Under the pieces are notes generated by a model. That model worked only from the letters and a program-made list of their open reading frames with translations. It was not told where the DNA came from and made no database searches. Positions 11,155 to 22,407 of a DNA stretch of 64,000 nt are shown piece after piece. Location of the stretch: the NCBI RefSeq assembly GCF_027580225.2, contig NC_073346.2, positions 8,768,001 to 8,832,000 of the forward strand, in the 5' to 3' direction. Origin of the DNA: Misgurnus anguillicaudatus (Eukaryota > Chordata > Actinopteri > Cypriniformes > Cobitidae). Numbering within the stretch: position 1 is the first letter of the stretch; the number at the start of each line of letters is the position of its first letter. The translations under genes were made by a program, and so were the position numbers.

Positions 11155-12595
11155 CGTGTGAATGGGCGGAATGTATAAATCTTCTCTGAGGCATTGGCAA
11201 ACATTTCATTATAAATAATAATAATAATACTTTTAGTACTGATAACATCCTATTTACAGTATCACCATCACTTATTGCATATTTATAATGCTGTTATAAT
11301 AATAATAATTTATAAAGAAATAGCATCTATTGTAAAATAGTTTTTTGCACACGTCAACAAAAGAGAATAATTTAAATTTCAATCTGTTCGGAGGAACAAC
11401 TTGAAAATAACACGGATGACACAATTCTGTTCAACAAACAGCGAAGAACAGATGAGAATTTGACCTGATGAAAAATTCATATGCACATGCGGCATCGGAC
11501 ACTTCCATTACCAAACATTTGTGAACCCTGACAGAATGGAGGTTATTCAAAGCCACCGTGTTCACAAGGTGTTGGAAATTGTTACTTTAATTTATCCTGA
11601 GATGATCAACATCTGATCCCCGTGTCAAGTGCCTGTAGGCTTTTTAAAGCGTTGTGATGATATGGTGTGTAAGTCTGGGGAGGGGTCCGGGTGAAGCGTT
11701 TGACATATATCAAACAACCGAGAACTGAGACCGGACAGCATTAATCAAAACTTTTCTCATTTCCCCAAAAATTAATCATTAAATAATTAATTTTACAGCT
11801 ACAGGCAGCTGTTGAAAGGGGGTCTTGTGCCTTCCTGCTGTTCAAAATTTGTCCTTGTCTGAGGGCTAGATTGATATATTTATTATTTATCAGATTAATC
11901 ACGGGTAGATACAGAGGGTTCCAGGTTGCGCTCATCCCACTTGATTCAATGTGTGTGCCTGTGTGTGTGTGTGTGTGTGTGGAGACGCATATGGTATAGT
12001 CATCATAAGAAGTGGTCAACTGATTACAAAGAGTGCTCAAAATTGAAAGAGGACAACTTTGCCCCGAGCATTCTTTTTAACCGCGGTCGGCTCTTAAATA
12101 GGGTTCAGATGAGGAGAAGTTGTCATTGATCTGACACCTCTGAAGAGGTCAGTTAGGGTCTTGGGGTCATCTCTGTTTATGGAAAGGTCTTGTGAATACC
12201 CAAAGGAAATGCCAGAGAATGTCAACCTCTCAAGTACAAAGCAGCATTTAGGGTGCAATATGCTGTTTTTGTATTCATTGGCCCTTAAAGTTTGTCACAT
12301 GCATTAATTGTTACACTGCCTTCAAAGGCAATTACATTTTAAAACAACGTTTGCAAAATCAATATCATCTATAAATATTAAATCTATCAAAATAATAGTA
12401 CGATATTTACATATTTAAAGGAAAACACTATATATTAGGGATGCACAGGCCTATATATCCGTAAAACAAATTGTCCCATTATCAGCTGATTGTTTAAAAA
12501 CACCCTGTGATCAGGGCAGCCGAAGGGGCGGACAATCTCATCATTAGTACTCATGCTGTGTTATTATTTTGTTTTGAGTGACACTAGCAGCGTTT
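11155..12595. other. Unique non-coding sequence
   Basis: Holds a short (TAA)n tract near 11214, an AT-rich stretch to 11340, then unique sequence keeping some CpGs (11340-12250). Near 12437 AGGGATGCACAGG could be the left tip of a hAT repeat, but no partner end was found. The small frames around 11741-12129 cross the GT tract and are not genes. Confidence 0.35.
11949..11980. repeat. (GT)n microsatellite
   Basis: A run of GT dinucleotides with a single CCT interruption. Confidence 0.9.
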
Positions 12596-12987
12596 CCATT
12601 GCAGATTTGCGCAAAACTTTATTTTCTCTAACGTTATTTTCTAAATGCCGACAAAAGACTATTGTGCAATGACGGCGTTTCCATTAAGCGATGATATGCG
12701 ACTTAAACTTAATTTTACCTCTTGTGATGTCATTCCAAACATCACATAGACTAATGTTTGTAGGTTTACTAATATCACATCCACTGCGATAGGCATTATT
12801 TTTTAACCAAAGGAGAAGTAAGAGCATTATCCAAACATTATTTCCAAGGAAAGCCCCTTAAACTTAGGAGTGGCAACGTATAGGTGTTTCTTGGAGGTAA
12901 TAGTACATTATTTAAATCAAAGTAGATGTAGGAGTGATATCCAAACATTATTGACAAGGAAAGCCTCTTATACTTGGGAGCAGACAC

Positions 12988-13704
12988 CAATGTTGTTTTC
13001 ATCAATGATGACGATAACAAAATTGTTTCGTTGACGCACCTTTTTTTATTACGCTAACGCGACGATGACTAGCTAAAAATGGCTCTAAGGTGACGAGAAC
13101 ATGACGAGATGGTTTCGAGTTTTCGTTAACGAGACGGAACGAAAATGCACCACACTTTTTAAATAGTCTTTAACAAATACATTTTTTTACTAAAATTGAC
13201 TTAAAGCAACACCAAACAGTTTTATTTACCTTAAAATAACGTTTCCAAAAAAGTTTCAGTCGTTCATCCACTCGAAACAGGGTGAACGGCACTTTCACAT
13301 TCGCTTTGTAGCCCTCGATCGGCCAAAACTGCACTAAAGAAGTTTCCAACCGTCGGGTTGTGGTCATGTAGTTCGAGTGAAAACTACAAAAACTTGCTTT
13401 ACGACAGACCTACAATCCAATCAGAGCCAGCTTTGCTGCAGTAGGCTAAATTATTTACGACAGTGGTAATGGACAATTCTGCTTCCAACCTGTAGGGGAA
13501 GCAAAGAGCAAAAACTCTTTAGTGTTGCTTTAAACTTGACTAAAACCTTTTTGAGTTTTCATCGACTAAAACTTGACTAAAACCTTTTTGCGTTTTCATC
13601 GAGTAAAACCATTTTGTGTTTTCGTTGACTAAAACTTGACTAAAACTATCAAGTTTATAAGTGACTAAAATGTTACTAAAACTAAAAAGCATTTTCGTCC
13701 TAAA
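12988..13704. mobile_element. Repeat inserted in copy A (ACGACGATGAC type)
   Basis: The segment begins with TGTTTTCATCAATGATGACG and ends with short tandem copies of ACTAAAACTTGACTAAAACC and TTTTCATCGA (13536-13690). It resembles a common fish repeat rich in CGTTAACGAGACG. It interrupts sequence that is continuous in the 30.7-kb relative, apart from about 100 bp lost there. Target duplication was not identified. Confidence 0.6.
13205..13529. mobile_element. TTAA MITE nested at third level
   Basis: The left end AGCAACACCAAACAGTTTT and right end AAAACTCTTTAGTGTTGCT are inverted repeats with TTAA on both sides (13201-13204 and 13530-13533). It splits the ACTAAAA-rich part of the element around it. 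The interior is CpG-bearing and non-coding. Confidence 0.8.
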
Positions 13705-13790
13705 GACCTGAAAATGCTAATAAACTTTTTCCATTGCAGTTTTCCGAAATACACCTTTACCGCAATTTAAAGGGTAATGGAATCACAACT

Positions 13791-16504
13791 AATGACAACA
13801 CAATTGTAGTTTGGTGATCTATTTTAATTTTTATTTGTTGACTTTTTAATGAGTTGTGACCATTTTTAAAGTTTGATGGACCTTTTCTGTCGCAATAGTT
13901 GTGCAAGGGAAAGCTTTGGGTAACGTGTAAGAAAGGAAGGAGCTTAAATATATTGACAGAAACTTGCAGTTGTAATATTTCTTCATTACTGCTGCTTATT
14001 TGAAAATTGTGCACCAAATGTTCGAGCAAAACTAATAAGACTGACAATTTTTTACCCATCCATCGTCCACGATCTCCTCGCATGGATTTCATTAGCCACA
14101 AAATAGCAACAACGTATCTAGCAGTTAAAGATATAGCCAGTATTTAGAGTGAGACCTTTGAGTGAGTTTGTGCCGCCCCAGGAGGGGAAAGACAAAGAGG
14201 AAACATTAGCACAACTCTAAAATCAATGCACAAAGTCATCAGAACAGAGCGGCGGCTCTCAACCTCTCAGAAGGTGACAGTCGATACAAACGTCTCGCGC
14301 TGATGCCTTAAAATCTCGATCGCGTTCTTCTGGACCATTAGAGGTAAAATGAAAAAATCTTCTCACTTGCTTGGTATCCAAGCCAAAGGACTTCCTCTCA
14401 CCTTATTAGACCGAAATGCCATTATAAGTATTACCAACGCCATTTCAGTGCGCACCCATTATAAAACCGAATGCCTCAAGCATATTACTCTATGACTGCA
14501 GTATATGTCGAATATGCAAGTTAAATGAAATCTTTTATTTCAAGTCGGCAGGATTGTAAAGCGCGCGTCTCGTATCACAGAGCCGAGAACTGTACGCGAG
14601 CTGTCCGAGAGCACAGAGCAGCCGTACTCTGCGCCGCATGTTAATTGAAGCATTGAGAGTGAAATTGCCATCCGGCGTACGCTGCCTTTGGTCCTGGTGT
14701 GTATCAGGCAAATAGATCTGGCTGACAATTGTGGGCATAATTGTACATCACACTCGATATTAAGATGAGAAAGCGCTAGGTCGGCCCATCGCATCTGTGC
14801 GACGGCCAGGCAATCAAACCGGGTTCATGTCAGTGTGAAAAACCCATTTGTGTTCTGAAACAAAACATTTCCCCCTTCTCTCATAATGGGCTAAAGCGCT
14901 TGCTTATCTCCACCCATGCAAAGCCAGACCTCATCAAGGGCACGGCGCACAAGAGACGCCATCGGCTTGGCATCCGAAATCAAAAATGTGATCTTGCTTT
15001 TCTTTTCGACGTGCGGGAAGCTTTTCGGAGAGCCGATCTGGCCACCAATCTGCGGGGACTAACCCTTTGACATAAAGTCATATTGTGTTGGAGTTTTAGT
15101 GCCTAAATTTGTCCATCAATTATTAAGCGGGCACACCGATTGTATAAATGTAGGAAATTACGAGGCAGCGCTTTTTCTCTCAGGCAGAGAGAATGTGATA
15201 CATCGACTACATCCCAGCCTAATGTGCGGCCCTCTGTCCAAGGGGCCAGAATTATTTATGCATTAGAAAACAGCGTGGCCGGGCCAGAGGAGCCTAGACA
15301 CATTATTTTAAACCTTTCATAACACACATCAATATTTCATAAGAAATAAATAAAGAATGTTGGGCTTGTTTGGAGGACAGCTGTAGCTCTGCGCTTCAGC
15401 AGCTCGGAGGACTCCAGGGAGGCTACACATACCCCGCAGTAAAACCCTCCATTTCTTTTTAATCATCCACTTAGTGCATTGTGGGTAGAGGAGCTGTCAA
15501 GGTGAGCGAACAGCTTCTTCGATTGCACCACTGAAAGGCTTTGTCTGAAGAAAAAGGGGCCTTTGTTGGCCCGCACCTTCGAATTACATCTCCGCTCATT
15601 TCTCCCCCCTCCGATTTTACTCTGACCCCTCTGACGTGGCCATCAGAGAGTCTGAAGCCTGCAGTCTTCCGGAGTAATGCGGGTAACCGGTGGAAGCCGG
15701 TCGAAAACGCTTGATGGAGGGATGAAATGGTCCACAGGGACAACTTGACTGTTTTCAGGTAGTGTACCGTCAAGATTGGGAAGGGTTAGGAGATGCGATG
15801 CATGATCACCCTCATAAAAAATTCAAACTTGATTCTTGATGTTTATTTATGGGTGATAAAATGACCGTAACAGTTTACACCCGGAGGAAACATCGTAAGC
15901 GTTACACCTGGCTTCATAAATTGAAGGCCGGTCACTTCATACCCTGCTGCTAAATTGCCACACTTACAGTATTTACAGTATACATACAATACAGATCATT
16001 TACCAGTGCATATACAATTATTTGCATGCTTCAACATTACCTAATATTATAGAACAGCTAGACAACAGAGATATATTGCTTTGGCAACAGACAACTAGTC
16101 TACAACTCTGCTTTTTATACTCTGCCCTCCACACTTCACACAGGCCACCAGGGACCATTGGAGGTTAATCCCAGACAAGTGAAGGAGCACCAAAATGCTC
16201 AAATTGCCATGAAGTGCATCTCATTCCTGTAATTGCTGCAGATGGAGTAGTCTAATCTGCCATTTCTCAGCACAGCGACTGGGGAATAGCAGGTTAGGGA
16301 CTGTGCATCACTGATGAAGAGCCATGAAGGTGATTGCACAATTGTGTCATGCTAAAAGAGCTTCATACTCAAGTTTAAAGAAGCTTCTGCAAAACATTGA
16401 GGCTGCTGCTAGTAACTGTAGTAAAGTAAATGTGTCATGACTGCTTCAGCAACAAATGTCAGTCAAGACTAAGAAAGCAAGGCCAAAGTATGGTACTTTT
16501 TATG
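13791..16504. other. Long unique island
   Basis: No repeat ends or credible frames were recognised. Much of 14100-15800 keeps CpGs and has homeodomain-like cores (ATCAATTATTAAGC near 15114, AATTATTTATGCATTAG near 15250), as expected for conserved regulatory DNA in a gene desert. The frame at 13757-14101 on the minus strand has no domain. Function is inferred from composition only. Confidence 0.4.
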
Positions 16505-16800
16505 TGTACGCGAGGGTTACATACTACATTCTCCTGTAGCCGCATGCGTGACCTACGCGTACAATGTGCGCAGGTTTCATAAATCGGGCAGTGCACGTAC
16601 AGTACGAGCACACTCTTCTGATGAAGAAAATTGTATGCACATCACCAATTTTATGAAACCGCGTGCACATTGTATGCGCAGGTCGCGCATTGCATTTTGT
16701 CGCAATGTGCATGCGTCGAACATCTGTGTACACGTACAAGTCAAACAAAATATACTCGTCCGTGTGTTCGTCCGTGTGCGTATGTTCGCGTACACACTAA
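16505..16800. repeat. CpG/TpG-rich imperfect inverted repeat
   Basis: The left edge TGTGTACGCGAGGG is mirrored by GTTCGCGTACACAC at the right edge. The interior is dense in CG, TGCGCA and GTACG. Overlapping frames occur on both strands (60-90 codons), as expected for near-symmetric sequence. It is probably an old DNA element, but the family is not recognised. Confidence 0.45.
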
Positions 16801-16885
16801 ATACAGACTATACACTGTAGGCATCAGATGCTTTTATTGGGTATCAATCATTACATTGTATATGTTTTCCTTATGTAAGTACTAG

Positions 16886-17410
16886 AGCCTGAGTGATTCA
16901 TCGTTTTGCCAATTTTAATGGCAATCAGATATTCCGCCGATATGTTTTTACAGAACATAATAAAATGCCTGTAAATGATGTAAGTACTTGTTTGTCCAAC
17001 AGATAGGGTTCCATTGTTTGCTACTTGCGACTGGCAAGTTATTTATAATAAATGAAGTTTTATGTTTAGGGCACTGATGTCAGACTCATTTTGGATTATA
17101 AAGTTAATTGTTAAATTGTTAAACACCCTGCCTATACGACATTTGAGTGATCATTGCAAAAAATGTATTTATTTATATACAGTATATTCTGTTTATGTAT
17201 GTACTGTATTCTATGTACAGTACCAGTCAAACGTTTGGACACACTTACCATACAGTACTGCAGTATAATATACTGTAGTATATGTGTAGTTTACTACAAT
17301 ATACACATAAAGAATATCGGCCAATATATCATTATTAGATTTTTTTACTCCCTAAATATCTGTATCGGCACTGCCCCCCAAAAAACTCATATCGGTCGGA
17401 CTCGATAGAT
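16886..17410. mobile_element. Probable hAT-type repeat (ATATCGGTCGGACTC end)
   Basis: The right part CATATCGGTCGGACTCGA and CTGTATCGGCACTGCC matches the end of a common fish repeat. The left part GAGCCTGAGTGATTCATCG looks like its eroded inverse. No exact 8-bp duplication was found. The centre (about 17050-17300) is AT-rich and may be a further insertion. Confidence 0.5.
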
Positions 17411-18631
17411 ACATAGCAGGGCAACGAATGGACTGAACAACAAGCTGAGATAAAATTATAATTTGTAAAAACAAATAGTCAATAACAATAAACTATTTTT
17501 CAATTTTAAACTCTAGAGGTGTGCATCGGGCAGAGTCTGCAGTCAAAACTGAAGCATGACATTTATGAAGAAGATCTGAGGACTAAAGAGAGAATCTACT
17601 GATGTTTTCTTCTATCCAGACATGTGTATCTAAAAGGTCAGATACCAAGAAGAAATCACACTTGAGACCTTATAACGTTTGTTGCGTTTTGCAGCTAGTG
17701 GTTTGTGTAAACTGTAAATGCCAAACTTGTGACAGAAGGAAAGGGAAGAGAAAAGCAGTCCAATGGATCAATTAATCTCAAGGCACTGAGTAAATATGTT
17801 ACAGCTAATTGTAACAGAACCCATAGATGGGCACAAAAACAAAAGTGATTCCTTCTGACCGAAACGACGAGTGTGGGAAAATATATCACAGCAAATGCTG
17901 ACATCTCAACACATATTCTCACACAGAGGCTTTCAAGTCCTCCCACACTGAGTTCTTCTCTCCAGCTCTCGGAAACATTCAATAGGCTGGAATCTTTCTG
18001 GTGTTGGAACAAACTGCTGCTTCAGATCTTTCTCCATACACATTTCGTCATCTTTTGTTTTAGACCTCTTTCTTAAAATCTCACCGATTCCTCCCCCAAC
18101 GCCCGGGTAAAATAATGCTCTCTCGGTTTGCCTTTATCTCCATGTTCCTACAAGTTGTTTTGAATAAAGAAGTCATTATCTTTAGGGTCACAATGGCCCC
18201 AGACAGCCACACTCAAGATGTTCTATACATGATATATTGATCAATCTGTAGTGACTAATGGGATGGTAATGAATGGAGTAATGTTAAGCTAATGAATCTG
18301 CCTATGCAGAGTATGAATGCTTCTTTTCTCAGTGCAGTAAACAGCTATCTCTATTGAAAAACTACACACTTTAAATTGGCTGTTACTGAATGAGTATTCT
18401 CTAATGAAGGACCTGCACACAATCAAGATAATTATATGAAAACTCATTCTAAATTAATCAGAATCAGTTTATTATTTAATAAAAATTGAACCTATGACCG
18501 TCCTCATATCATAACATAACACCAGGTGAACTACAGGAACTGAATTGTTTCACTTACTGTAAGTTTTAACTTTGACTCAAATGTTTCTCCAGATTTTTAA
18601 GGGCATACTGAATGTACAAATTTTGCCAGTG
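17411..18631. other. Unique non-coding sequence
   Basis: AT-rich sequence without repeat ends. The minus-strand frame at 17695-18012 (105 codons) is overlapped by a plus-strand frame and has no recognised domain. Confidence 0.3.
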
Positions 18632-19525
18632 AACAATATTGTCCGATTCATGATTTTACATTTCCTTTGTTGTAAGTGTGTGTTAACGATATGCAAAAGG
18701 TACAAACCCCAAAGTAAACGTTGATGCGAGTTATCGTCTCCAACGTAAATCTCTTTTCTTGAACTACAACAAACACACAGATGGTAGGCAACAGTTTACT
18801 TCCTAGGATTGGTGATGTAGTAAAGACGGACATTATTATAATTCCTCCCACTTGGACTCACAGCCTTCAAGTTAAATCCTGTTAGGGGCGTGCACACCAA
18901 AGCTTTTACGCCCGCGGCCGCCGCATGTTTTCAATTAATTCCAATGGAAACTCTGCGTTTTTCAAATAAGGCGGCGATCGGCGGTTTTTCCCGCGCTCAG
19001 CGCTGAGCGTCGAGAGTTGAAAGAGATTCAAGTTTGGGTGAAAAGCTCCGCTCGTCGATGTCAGTTCTCACATGGCCGTCCAATCACAGTGGAAGAGGGG
19101 CAGGACAAATATCACAACAACCAACCGGCTCACAGCTCAAGTATCACAGCTATTAAAGCGCTCGGCTGAAAAAAACAGCTGCCGATTGTTTTCAGCTGTG
19201 TTTAAAAGTTTTGGTTTGCACAACCCCTTAGCATTGCATTGTGAACGAATCTTTCAAACATGGTAAAGAGCGTCACATTTTCGGCCAATCACAACGTACA
19301 GATTAGCTGGCCAATTAGGGTCACAGCGCTTTACAGATCGATGAGTTTTGTACCAAATTAGTCTGTTTCAGGAAGAGAGTGAAATCTGGAGCTACAAAAA
19401 TTTACAGTATATGGAAAATAATGTGTTTTTTAACCAAAAAAAACAGCAAACACATTGTATTATACCAAATACACAAAATAAATTTGTTTTTAGCTAATAT
19501 ACCATCACCATTGTGATATTCTACT
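18632..19525. mobile_element. TTAA-type element related to 43307-44680, interrupted
   Basis: The left part (CCGATTCATGATTTTACATT, GTTAACGATATGCAAAAGG) matches the left part of the element at 43307. The right part (GCATTGTGAACGAATCTTTC, ACACATTGTATTATACC) matches 36196-36504 and 44400-44680. TTAA follows at 19526-19529. It is split by the Harbinger-like element at 18885-19227. No transposase is preserved. Confidence 0.65.
18885..19227. mobile_element. Harbinger-like MITE with TTA duplication
   Basis: The ends are GGGGCGTGCACACCAAA on the left and TTTTGGTTTGCACAACCCC on the right. TTA is present on both sides (18882-18884 and 19228-19230). The related repeat at 36201-36240 shows the uninterrupted site CCTGTTAGCATTGCATTG, so removing the element plus one TTA restores it. 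A 3-bp TTA target is typical of PIF/Harbinger. The interior is GC-rich and carries an ordinary-looking frame of 64 codons without a domain. Confidence 0.8.
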
Positions 19526-19529
19526 TTAA

Positions 19530-19880
19530 TTTTACAATGAAACGGAAGTAGTCCTAGCTTATTTTCCTTGTTGTGACATATAGTCGATTGAAACATCTTC
19601 TGAAATAAAAAATAGGTAGAGCTGGACCTGAATTTGTCCAACGAGAACTGATTGTAACGTTGGAAGTTGGGTCATGTTCCTTCCTATTTGCTAATCGCTG
19701 CAAACTTTTCTCGGGCCCTGCCCACCTGCCATACCATATGACAGGAAGTAAATAGAGATTGTTTCGAGGAGGGGAGGAGATTTGTGTTTTTATCAAAAAT
19801 TTTGAGGGCACATGATTTTTTTTAAATATTGACGCACATATAAGTCATCTTTACAAAATATTTTCAAAATTTCTTTTGAA
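19530..19880. repeat. Probable repeat, family not recognised
   Basis: The stretch with CTGATTGTAACGTTGGAAG and CGGGCCCTGCCCACCTGCC resembles dispersed cyprinid repeat sequence. Ends are unclear, and the minus-strand frames of 79-85 codons have no domain. Confidence 0.35.
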
Positions 19881-21350
19881 ATCCAGCATATTAAGTGAAG
19901 TGACTGTCCACCTCTATGTCTTCAGTGATATGCACCTGTTTTATGTGTATGTATGCGAATAAGCCTGAGTTGGTCAATTTGATAAAACCTAAAAATTTAA
20001 AGCAGCTAAAATATTTTTACATTGTAGTTAAACTACAGTGAAGATACTATCCAAAATGAATAGCTCCAATCCAAACTTTAATCTAAATTATAGATAGCAT
20101 AAGACAAACGGGTTTATTTTATTTTAAGTTTTAACTTTGTCTCCAATGTTTTCCCTGAAAAAACTAAAAGTATTCACAAGCCTGTTGACTGGTATTGTTG
20201 ACACTGAATAAGAGTTTAAAGCTATAAAATAAATTGAAAGCTTAGATTACTTGGTCCTATAATTATCTCTAGAGGCGACAAATGTGAGATTATTGTGGTC
20301 GTTTCAGGAGCAAAAAAAAAAAAAATCTGAAAAGCAAGAGACCATTGCAGTTTATCTTCAATCACCCTGTTGTCTTGGAGAAACAACTAGATCAATGAGA
20401 AATCAGTTTAAAAAATGTGTAGGTTAATCCACCTAAAATGTAATCAACTTTGACCAATGGCATTTATGTTTACAAACTGCCAGTATACCTGTAATTTTCT
20501 TTCTGAAATATTGTGTTGACAAGCTGTTGAGCCACTAAAACTCAAACCTTTGTGTTGAACAGACTGTGTATCAGTAGATTTGAAGTATTTGGGGGCAAAG
20601 GTCTGAAATTAACACCTGCTAACCTGCCAAATGCAGGTAAAAATCTGCTGTGGCGGCTAATGTTGTCAAATCACTAGCCAATTTGGCAGGTTACTTTTTA
20701 TAAATTATGTTCAATCATATTTTTTTGTAAAAGCTCATGTAAGCCAAATCTGCACCGTTTTTGCCCCAAAACTTAATCATGTTATACTAAATCCAGCATT
20801 ATTTTGCAGTATCTGTGCATCTCTGGATTACTTGAACACACCTGTCACTATGCAACACAAACAATCAACGGCGTGCTAGACTCAAGACTCTAATATAATA
20901 ATGTTTCGATAGCTGGAGTTACTAACCCCAGTGTAAAAAGGGAAAGTCGTCCCAAACAACAAAGGAGACAAAGAGAAAAAGAGCAGAAGTTTTAATACCA
21001 AACTGGGCGTCTAGTACGGCTCATTTATCCGTGTGTCTCAATTAGTTCCCTAGCTCCCTAGGTTGTGAATCAGTATATTGTGTACAGGTGCTCTGGCGCT
21101 GATAAGGACACTGAGTTACAGTACTATACATTGGGACACTTAATGACTGGTGACATGCTTATTAAAACAAGATGTCACCACTGATATTTATAAGCAACAC
21201 GCAGAAATGACTTATCTCTTTTTTTAAAACAGTATGAAAAACACTTTAAATATTCTGCTTCATGTAGAAAAGACAAGAACAAAGTCCAGTTAAAAAACAG
21301 TGCCAGTACAGCGTTAAGATTAAGCAGAAAATCTATTTAGCATATTAATA
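19881..21350. other. Unique non-coding sequence with one short repeat trace
   Basis: Mostly AT-rich unique DNA. Around 20604-20700, GTCTGAAATTAACACCTGC and the pair AACCTGCCAAA / TTTGGCAGGTT suggest a short old repeat. There is an A-tract near 20310. Confidence 0.3.
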
Positions 21351-21352
21351 TA

Positions 21353-22405
21353 CACTCACCTAAAGGATTATTAGGAACACCATACTAATACTGTGTTTAA
21401 CCCCCTTTCGCCTTCAGAACTGGCTTAATTCTACATGGCATTGATTCAACAAGATGCTGAAAGCCTTCTTTAGAAATGTTGGCCCATATTGATAGGATAG
21501 CATCTTGCAGTTGATGGAGAGTTCCACCACATCCCAAAGATGCGCTATTGGATTGAGATCTGGTGACTGTAGGGGGCCATTTTAGTAGAGTGAACTCATT
21601 GTCATGTTCAAGAAACCAATTTGAAATTATTTGAGCTTTGTGTCATGGTGCATTATCCTGCTTGAAGTAGCCATCAGAGGATGGGTACATGGTGGTCATA
21701 AAGAGATGGACATGGTCAGAAACAATGCTCAGGTATGCCGTGGCATTTAAACAATGCCCAATTGGCACTAAGGGGCTTAAATTGTGCCAAGAAAACATCC
21801 CCCACACCATTACTGTACAGTCTGCACAGTGGTAACAAGGCATGATGGATCCATGTTCTCATTCTGTTTACGCCAAATTCTGACTCTACCATCAGAATGT
21901 CTCAACAGAAATCGAGACTCATCAGACCGGGCAACATTTTTCCAGTCTTCAACTGTCTAATTTTGGTGAGCTCCTGCAAATTGTAGCTTCTTTTTCCTAT
22001 TTGTAGTGGAGATGAGTGGTACCCTGTGGGGTCTTCTGCTGTTGTAGCCCATCCGCCTCAAGGTTGTGCGTGTTGTGGCTTCACAAATGCTTTGCTGCAT
22101 ACCTCAGTTGTAACGAGTGGTTATTTCAGTCAAAGTTGGTCTTCTATCAGCTTGAATCAGTCGGCCCATTCACCTCTGACCTCTAGCATCAACAAGGCAT
22201 TTTCCCCACAGGACTGCCGCATACTGGATGTTTTTCCCTTTTCACACCATTCTTTGTAAACCCTAGAAATGGTTGTGCGTGAAAATCCCAGTAACTGAGC
22301 AGACTGTGAAATACTCAGACTGGCACCAACAACCATGCCATGCGTAAAAGTGCTTAAATCACCTTTCTTTCCCATTCTGACATTCAATAATTCTTTAGGT
22401 GAGTG
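21353..22405 (-). mobile_element. Tc1-like transposon, nearly full length
   Basis: The left end CACTCACCTAAAGGATTATT is mirrored by AATAATTCTTTAGGTGAGTG at the right end. TA lies on both sides (21351-21352 and 22406-22407), the Tc1/mariner target duplication. At 1053 bp the length is normal for an autonomous fish Tc1 element, but the transposase is broken. Confidence 0.95.
21420..22387 (-). pseudogene. Broken Tc1 transposase
   Basis: The amino-terminal part begins near 22372 (MGKKGDLS) and includes the helix-turn-helix stretch SISQSAQLLGFSRTTISRVY. A middle fragment keeps VMVWGMFSWHNL and ends YFKQDNAP. The first catalytic aspartate region (SDESRF) is readable near 21914-21931. Three lesions are visible: a TGA replaces the cysteine codon after DNAP (21643-21645); an extra base after TGGCCCCC (about 21580) shifts frame; and the third catalytic residue, glutamate in the family motif PIEHLW, is alanine (GCG, 21543-21545). 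The protein is therefore inactive. Confidence 0.9.
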
Positions 22406-22407
22406 TA

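Larger units (their letters stand above)
12596..13790. mobile_element. GTTTCCATT-ended element, copy A, interrupted
   Basis: The left end AGCAGCGTTTCCATTGC and the right end GGGTAATGGAATCACAACT are imperfect inverted repeats. The interior (CATTCCAAACATCACAT, CCAAGGAAAGCCCCTTA) matches the element at 30740-31364 over several hundred bases. Between 12988 and 13704 unrelated repeat sequence replaces the middle part. An internal duplication of the ATCCAAACATTAT...AGGAAAGCC unit is specific to this copy. Confidence 0.7.
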
